This document shows positions 7,435-10,716 of a stretch of DNA of 10,716 bases, in pieces; positions within the stretch are counted from its first letter, which is position 1; the number at the start of each line of letters is the position of its first letter. Source of the stretch: Chloroflexota bacterium (GTDB lineage Bacteria > Chloroflexota > Anaerolineae > Anaerolineales > UBA4823); NCBI GenBank assembly GCA_030636125.1, contig DAOVXM010000048.1, positions 1-10,716 of the forward strand, in the 5' to 3' direction. A program made the position numbers and the translations under genes. Below the pieces are notes generated by a model. That model did no database searches, was not told where the DNA came from, and was given only the letters and a program-made list of their open reading frames with translations.

Positions 7435-8397
7435 ATGTTGCGTTCCTTCCTGATTTATCTTTCGAAAGCGTCATGGGCTCGAAGTATTGTCACCAATTGG
7501 AAATTCGCCTGGCGGGCTGCATCTCGTTTTGTTGCTGGGGAAAAGCTTGAAGATGCCATCAGAGCTGTCCAAATCCTGAATGAAAATGGTATCAACGCCA
7601 CATTAGATCATCTTGGCGAGCATACCACCACACCCGATGAAGCCCGCCGAGCAGCTCAGGAGATCGTGCAGATCTTGGATGCGATTGCTGAATCAGGTGT
7701 GAGATCGAATGTTTCGCTCAAGCTTACTCAAATTGGATTGGCCCTGGATCAAGCATTATGTGAGGAGAACCTAAAGTCCATCCTTGAAAGCGCGCAAAGG
7801 CATGATAATTTCGTGCGTATTGATATGGAGGATTCACCTTGGGTTGATGCTACCTTACAGATCTACCGCAAGATGAAGTTCGATAATGGCTTAGACAATG
7901 TAGGGGTTGTGATCCAATCTTATCTCTACCGGAGTGAGGATGATATACGCCAGTTAAATAAGGAGTGTACACCGGTGCGTCTCTGTAAGGGGGCGTATAA
8001 AGAACCTCCTGAAATCGCGTATCCAAAGAAACATGATGTGGATATAAATTACGATCACCTGGCCGAGATGTTGATAGAGAATTCTTTATCAATTGGTTGC
8101 CCTAAGATTAGTAATGATGGTGTTATCCCTCCAACTCCAGCTATAGCAACTCATGATGAGCGATGTATCGAGCATATAAAGGCCTATGCTCAGAAAATCA
8201 ATTTTCCCAAGGATGCTTTGGAATTCCAGATGCTTTATGGTATCCGGCGAGATTTGCAAAAGCAGCTAACTGCTGATGGATATCCTGTGCGAGTATACGT
8301 CCCTTACGGCACGGAATGGTATCCATACTTCACACGGCGTTTGGCCGAGCGTCCTGCGAACGTGTGGTTTTTTATCTCGAATTTCTTCCGAAAATAA
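7435..8397 (+). CDS. Proline dehydrogenase (monofunctional, FAD-dependent)
   Basis: The enzyme oxidises L-proline to delta-1-pyrroline-5-carboxylate with FAD and passes electrons to the respiratory quinone pool. The 320-residue length fits the monofunctional (Thermus/Bacillus-like) class, not bifunctional PutA. The barrel motifs run in order: DHLGE (58-62), SLKLTQIG (94-101), RIDMED (128-133), VVIQSYLYR (158-166), VRLCKGAY (181-188), ATHD (238-241), FQMLYGIR (264-271), and the substrate-binding end YVPYG...YFTRRLAERPAN (288-309) whose paired arginines bind the proline carboxylate. ATG 7435 is chosen over TTG 7402 because GAGAGGG (7419-7425) lies 9 nt upstream and the TTG would sit on the predicted transcription start. 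It is transcribed divergently from rpoN and seems monocistronic. The pyrroline-5-carboxylate dehydrogenase partner is not in the window. Confidence 0.95.
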   Translation: MLRSFLIYLSKASWARSIVTNWKFAWRAASRFVAGEKLEDAIRAVQILNENGINATLDHLGEHTTTPDEARRAAQEIVQILDAIAESGVRSNVSLKLTQIGLALDQALCEENLKSILESAQRHDNFVRIDMEDSPWVDATLQIYRKMKFDNGLDNVGVVIQSYLYRSEDDIRQLNKECTPVRLCKGAYKEPPEIAYPKKHDVDINYDHLAEMLIENSLSIGCPKISNDGVIPPTPAIATHDERCIEHIKAYAQKINFPKDALEFQMLYGIRRDLQKQLTADGYPVRVYVPYGTEWYPYFTRRLAERPANVWFFISNFFRK

Positions 8398-8400
8398 GTC

Positions 8401-8448
8401 TGGAAATACACAGTTCAGCGGCTCTTGACACTGCAACTGTGTCACACC
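8401..8448. repeat. Inverted-repeat element (copy 2, short form)
   Basis: TGGAAATACACAGTTCAG at the left and CACTGCAACTGTGTCACACCTAT at the right align with the ends of the element at 2438-2538. Arms ACACAGTT (8408-8415) and AACTGTGT (8435-8442) are perfect complements around 19 nt. The large internal hairpin of copy 1 is absent and no flanking duplication is seen. A 12-bp palindrome CACCTATAGGTG (8445-8456) overlaps the right end. It lies just after the proline dehydrogenase stop. Confidence 0.45.
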
Positions 8449-8500
8449 TATAGGTGATAATAGATTTCCGCTAGTAGGTTCAATCAGGCTCACTCCTATC

Positions 8501-8534
8501 GAAAGACCCCGCTGTATATCTTGCGGGGTTCTTC
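8501..8534 (+). terminator. Intrinsic terminator after proline dehydrogenase
   Basis: ACCCCGC (8506-8512) pairs with GCGGGGT (8523-8529) across a 10-nt loop; outer bases GAA/TTC extend the stem. It is followed by TTCTTCATT on the plus strand, a moderate U-rich tail. Confidence 0.65.
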
Positions 8535-8562
8535 ATTATGGATAATCAGAATATGGGAGTTA

Positions 8563-8571
8563 TGGTATCAT
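8563..8571 (+). promoter_or_regulatory. Extended -10 promoter of the rhodanese operon
   Basis: TGGTATCAT is a TGn-extended -10 (TATCAT 8566-8571) within TTATGGTATCATGG, matching 11 of 14 positions of the element before proline dehydrogenase. No clear -35 box. The start would be near 8578, about 30 nt before the GTG start codon. Confidence 0.45.
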
Positions 8572-8608
8572 GGGGCATTATTCCCAGAGGAAACATTTTG
8601 GAGGTTAA

Positions 8609-9085
8609 GTGTCAAAAAGATCTAATCGCGGCTCGTTTTTGCCTATCTTAATGATGGCTTTTGGTGTGATTTTGATAGTAGGTGCAGGTATATGGTCTAT
8701 CAGCGTAATCACGGGTGATTCTACCGAAGCCTCAGGACCAGTTGGCGCGGCTGAAGACAACTATCCTGGTATTCCCAGGGGTAATGTCGCTGACGCAAAA
8801 GCTGCGTATGATATCGGATCAGCTGTATTCATTGATGTACGCGAAAAAAATGAATATGCTATAAGCCATATTCCGGGCGCGCTTTCCATACCAATTGCAG
8901 AGCTACCTGGCCGGATGAATGAACTGGATACCTCAGCCTGGATCATCCCGTACTGAACATGACAGGCTGAAGAGTCAAGCGCCCGTGCGGCGTTCATCCT
9001 CATAAATAACGGATTTCAAAGCGTAACCCCAATTAAAGGTGGTTTATTGGCCTGGACTGCTCTAGGTTACCCAATTGAACCTTAA
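8609..9085 (+). CDS. Membrane-anchored rhodanese, probable selenoprotein with a Sec-Thr-Sec active site
   Basis: The start is GTG 8609, 4 nt after GGAGG (8600-8604). Residues about 9-33 are one hydrophobic anchor, so the rhodanese domain is probably outside the cytoplasm. The domain shows VFIDVREKNEYAISHIPGALSIPI (73-96) and WIIPY (111-115), then TGA (codon 116), Thr, TGA (codon 118), and continues in the same frame as QAEESSARAAFILINNG...IKGGLLAWTALGYPIEP to TAA at 9083-9085, 158 residues in all. The continuation is the missing half of the domain: the helix with the Arg after the active-site loop and the closing GGLLAW motif. The two TGAs fall where catalytic Cys-x-Cys would be. Extending to 9085 puts the stop 11 nt before the next gene. 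Rhodaneses transfer or bind sulfane sulfur on the active-site chalcogen. A degraded gene is possible but unlikely, as nothing else is disrupted. Confidence 0.8.
8954..8962 (+). other. Two in-frame TGA codons (putative selenocysteines 116 and 118)
   Basis: TGA-ACA-TGA replaces the expected Cys-x-Cys of the rhodanese active-site loop after the strand WIIPY. No other stop interrupts the frame before 9083. Confidence 0.7.
8972..9001 (+). promoter_or_regulatory. Candidate bacterial SECIS hairpin
   Basis: AGCGCC (8978-8983) pairs with GGCGTT (8989-8994) around the 5-nt loop CGTGC, with one G-U pair; GAG/CTC (8972-8974, 8999-9001) can extend it beyond an internal loop. The loop begins 27 nt after the first TGA and 21 nt after the second, inside the range usual for bacterial SECIS elements, and G is the second loop base. 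Structure judged by eye only. Confidence 0.5.
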
Positions 9086-9096
9086 GGATAAATTTA

Positions 9097-9570
9097 GTGT
9101 CCGAAACGCCTGAGCATCTTAAAAACCGTTTGATCAAGGAAGGACAAAAATCGCTGGATTACTTCCGCACGTTTTCCTCAGACGAGTGGGACCGTATCAT
9201 TTATACAGAAGGCTCATGTTGGACCGTTCACCAGGTGCTAGCGCATTTTGTGGCGGCTGAGGATGGATTCCATCAATTAATCGAGGATATCCTGGCTGGA
9301 GGCTTTGGAACTCCAGTGGATTTTGACATCAATACCTATAACGAGCGCAAAGTAGAAAAGTTGATTGATATCTCAGCCTCCAACCTGATGATGCGGTTTT
9401 CTAAAGTACGCCGGCGCACTGTCGGGTTGGTAGCCGGGATGGATCAGAGTGACTTGGCTAAGCAAGGTCGTCATCCATTCCTGGGTGTGTCTTCTTTGGC
9501 AGATATTATTAAACTGATCTACCGGCATAACCAGATCCATATACGTGAAGTACGCAAGATTTTATCCTGA
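9097..9570 (+). CDS. DinB-like four-helix metalloprotein
   Basis: A 157-residue protein starting at GTG 9097, with AAGGA (9084-9088) 8 nt upstream that overlaps the stop codon of the rhodanese gene. The pattern WTVHQVLAHF (42-51) and the C-terminal IYRHNQIHIREVRKI (141-155) is the DinB/YfiT-type fold, with His50, His144 and His148 as the likely metal triad. Members include thiol-dependent S-transferases that use bacillithiol or mycothiol, but many have no known reaction. Placement between a rhodanese and a prenyltransferase gives no firm substrate. It ends in TGA, which shows that TGA is read as stop in this genome. Confidence 0.85.
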   Translation: MSETPEHLKNRLIKEGQKSLDYFRTFSSDEWDRIIYTEGSCWTVHQVLAHFVAAEDGFHQLIEDILAGGFGTPVDFDINTYNERKVEKLIDISASNLMMRFSKVRRRTVGLVAGMDQSDLAKQGRHPFLGVSSLADIIKLIYRHNQIHIREVRKILS

Positions 9571-9582
9571 ACAGTAATATTT

Positions 9583-10488
9583 ATGCAGTCCCTTGGCTAT
9601 ATTTTCCGTGTTTCTCGACCCTTATTCCTGATTGGCGCAGCGCTTGTCTACGCATTGGGTGCTGGCATTGCGCATTACCTGGGCGTGACGGTGGATTGGG
9701 GTCTGTACTTCTTAGGTCAATTCTGGGTGACGTTTATGCAGCTCAGCGTACATTTTTTGAATGAGTATTATGATGCCGCTGCGGATGCTGACAACCCGAA
9801 TCGTACGCCATTTTCAGGCGGCAGTGGAGAGGTTGGTGCTGATAAAATACCGCGATCAACCGTCCTACTGGTGGCTTTTGCTTGCCTTGCGGTGGTTGCA
9901 TCTTTGACTGTTTTGGTCATCCGCCAGGCAAACCCCTCGCCAGAAACTTTGTTGATAATGGTGTTGATTTTTCTAGGAGGTTTTTTCTATTCAGTCCCTC
10001 CAATAAGGCTGGTATCTTCAGGCTACGGTGAATTGATCACCTCAATTATTGTTGCCAATCTAGTTCCAGCATTTGCTTTTTTATTACAAGCCGGTGAATT
10101 GCATCGTTTGATAGCGATGAGCACCTTTCCACTAACAGCGTTACACCTTGCGATGATGCTGGCTTTTGAATTGCCAGACTATGCCAATGACGTAAAATAC
10201 GAGAAACGGACGCTAATGGTCCGCATCGGTTGGCAGCGTGGAATGGCGCTACACAATTTCTTCATCTTGATTGCATATCTACTCCTTGGGCTGGCAGTCA
10301 CTTTTGGGATGCCGTTATCCCTCGCCTGGCCTGCATTTTTAACCTTACCGCTGGGCTTATTGCAGATATGGCAGATGCGCCGAGTGGCAGATGGTGCCAG
10401 TCCCAACTGGACTACCCTTACGCTATTACCCGTTGCGCTATTCGCAGCGATGGCATATTTGCTAACTTTTACTTATTGGATGAATTGA
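9583..10488 (+). CDS. UbiA-family prenyltransferase (MenA-like)
   Basis: A 301-residue integral membrane protein with about eight or nine hydrophobic segments. The first Asp-rich motif is NEYYDAAADAD (60-70), with Glu in place of the usual Asp in NDxxD; the second is DYANDVKYEKRTLMVRIG (199-216), close to the MenA type. YSVPPIRL (136-143) is the usual family loop. The family moves a polyprenyl chain from its diphosphate to an aromatic or other acceptor, using Mg2+ on the two Asp motifs. The MenA-like motifs suggest quinone biosynthesis (dihydroxynaphthoate acceptor), but the acceptor cannot be decided here. It starts 12 nt after the DinB-like gene with no clear Shine-Dalgarno, so translation may be coupled. 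It ends in TGA. Confidence 0.85.
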   Translation: MQSLGYIFRVSRPLFLIGAALVYALGAGIAHYLGVTVDWGLYFLGQFWVTFMQLSVHFLNEYYDAAADADNPNRTPFSGGSGEVGADKIPRSTVLLVAFACLAVVASLTVLVIRQANPSPETLLIMVLIFLGGFFYSVPPIRLVSSGYGELITSIIVANLVPAFAFLLQAGELHRLIAMSTFPLTALHLAMMLAFELPDYANDVKYEKRTLMVRIGWQRGMALHNFFILIAYLLLGLAVTFGMPLSLAWPAFLTLPLGLLQIWQMRRVADGASPNWTTLTLLPVALFAAMAYLLTFTYWMN

Positions 10489-10503
10489 CCATAAAATTGC
10501 GAG

Positions 10504-10716
10504 ATGCCTGAATTTCTTGAGCTGATACCACCCCCCGAAGCATTAGCGCGATTATTTGATACTCTAAGACCTCGACCTGAAGCAGAGAAAGTTGCGAGTA
10601 AAGATGCGTTGGGTCGGGTAACACTGGTCCCTCAGGTGGCTCCACACCCCTTGCCATCATTTCCACGCTCAACTGTAGATGGTTATGCACTTCGGGCTAT
10701 GGATACATATGGTGCC
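10504..10716 (+). CDS. moeA: Molybdopterin molybdenumtransferase, N-terminal part
   Basis: The frame from ATG 10504 is open to the window edge (71 codons). It begins MPEFLELIPPPEALARLF and shows the MoeA signature ALGRVTLVPQVAPHPLPSFPRSTVDGYALRAMDTYGA, where PRSTVDGYA is the conserved domain-entry motif. MoeA inserts molybdate into adenylylated molybdopterin to finish the molybdenum cofactor. It lies 15 nt after the prenyltransferase gene, so it is probably the fourth gene of the same transcript. No strong Shine-Dalgarno is seen. The rest of the protein lies outside the window. Confidence 0.9.
   Translation, partial: MPEFLELIPPPEALARLFDTLRPRPEAEKVASKDALGRVTLVPQVAPHPLPSFPRSTVDGYALRAMDTYGA

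Noticed and set aside
8609..8956. Rhodanese as a complete 115-residue protein or a decayed pseudogene
   Set aside because: The product ending at 8956 would lack the active-site loop and the C-terminal half of the domain, while the downstream frame is perfectly preserved up to a TAA next to the following gene. A pseudogene cannot be fully excluded, but two TGAs precisely at Cys-like positions argue against it.
8761..9003. Minus-strand ORF across the rhodanese gene and other opposite-strand frames within the kinase, sigma-54 and lipoprotein genes
   Set aside because: They lie inside well-supported genes, lack ribosome binding sites and encode low-complexity, unrecognisable peptides.
8609..9085. 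Alternative genetic code in which TGA is a sense codon
   Set aside because: TGA serves as the normal stop of the DinB-like, UbiA-like, kinase, sigma-54 and activator genes in this window, with downstream genes starting where expected.

Overview
The window looks like chromosomal DNA from an uncultured or poorly described member of the Chloroflexota, most likely class Anaerolineae. The basis is protein style, not a marker gene: secreted proteins built from short 'LGG..(V/L)G.P(I/L)' repeats, a C-terminal tail of tandem Y-x-P-x-(V/L) motifs, and a Deinococcus/Thermus-like monofunctional proline dehydrogenase. No rRNA, tRNA, CRISPR array or transposase gene is visible. TGA is an ordinary stop for several genes here, so the standard code applies, with one striking local exception.

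Layout. (1) Bases 2-712 (+) hold the 3' part of a secreted protein, followed by an intact paralogous lipoprotein at 887-2416 (+). (2) A convergent intergenic region (2417-2663) contains a small inverted-repeat element flanked by a 9-bp direct repeat, a large hairpin inside it, and the terminator of the opposite operon. (3) A tightly overlapping minus-strand operon follows, read from 7248 down to 2664: sigma-54 (rpoN), a PAS-GAF-PAS NtrB-like histidine kinase and an NtrC-like sigma-54 activator. Each pair overlaps by ATGA. The promoter region has a near-perfect -24/-12 sigma-54 site overlapping a sigma-70-type promoter, framed by an 8-bp inverted repeat. The sigma-54 has an unusual four-cysteine CxxC...CxxC insertion. 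The activator has an intact GAFTGA ATPase but no C-terminal DNA-binding domain. (4) Divergent from this is a monogenic proline dehydrogenase (7435-8397, +) with a second copy of the inverted-repeat element and a terminator after it. (5) The final plus-strand operon encodes a membrane-anchored rhodanese, a DinB-like metalloprotein, a UbiA-family prenyltransferase and the beginning of moeA, which runs off the window.

The most interesting object is the rhodanese. A simple ORF call ends at 8956, right at the catalytic cysteine loop. The same frame continues through two TGA codons (8954-8956 and 8960-8962) and then encodes the complete C-terminal half of a rhodanese domain, ending at TAA 9083-9085, 11 nt before the next gene. 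The two TGAs lie where a Cys-x-Cys active site would be, and a GC-rich hairpin with G in its apical loop lies 21-27 nt downstream, as expected for a bacterial SECIS. I read this as a selenoprotein with a Sec-Thr-Sec active site.

How the genes work together: rpoN, kinase and activator form a self-contained sigma-54 switch that may feed back on its own promoter. A cytoplasmic signal would reach the kinase's PAS/GAF domains, pass to the activator, and the activator would act on sigma-54 from solution, since it lacks its own DNA-binding domain. The regulon of this switch is not visible here apart from the rpoN promoter itself.
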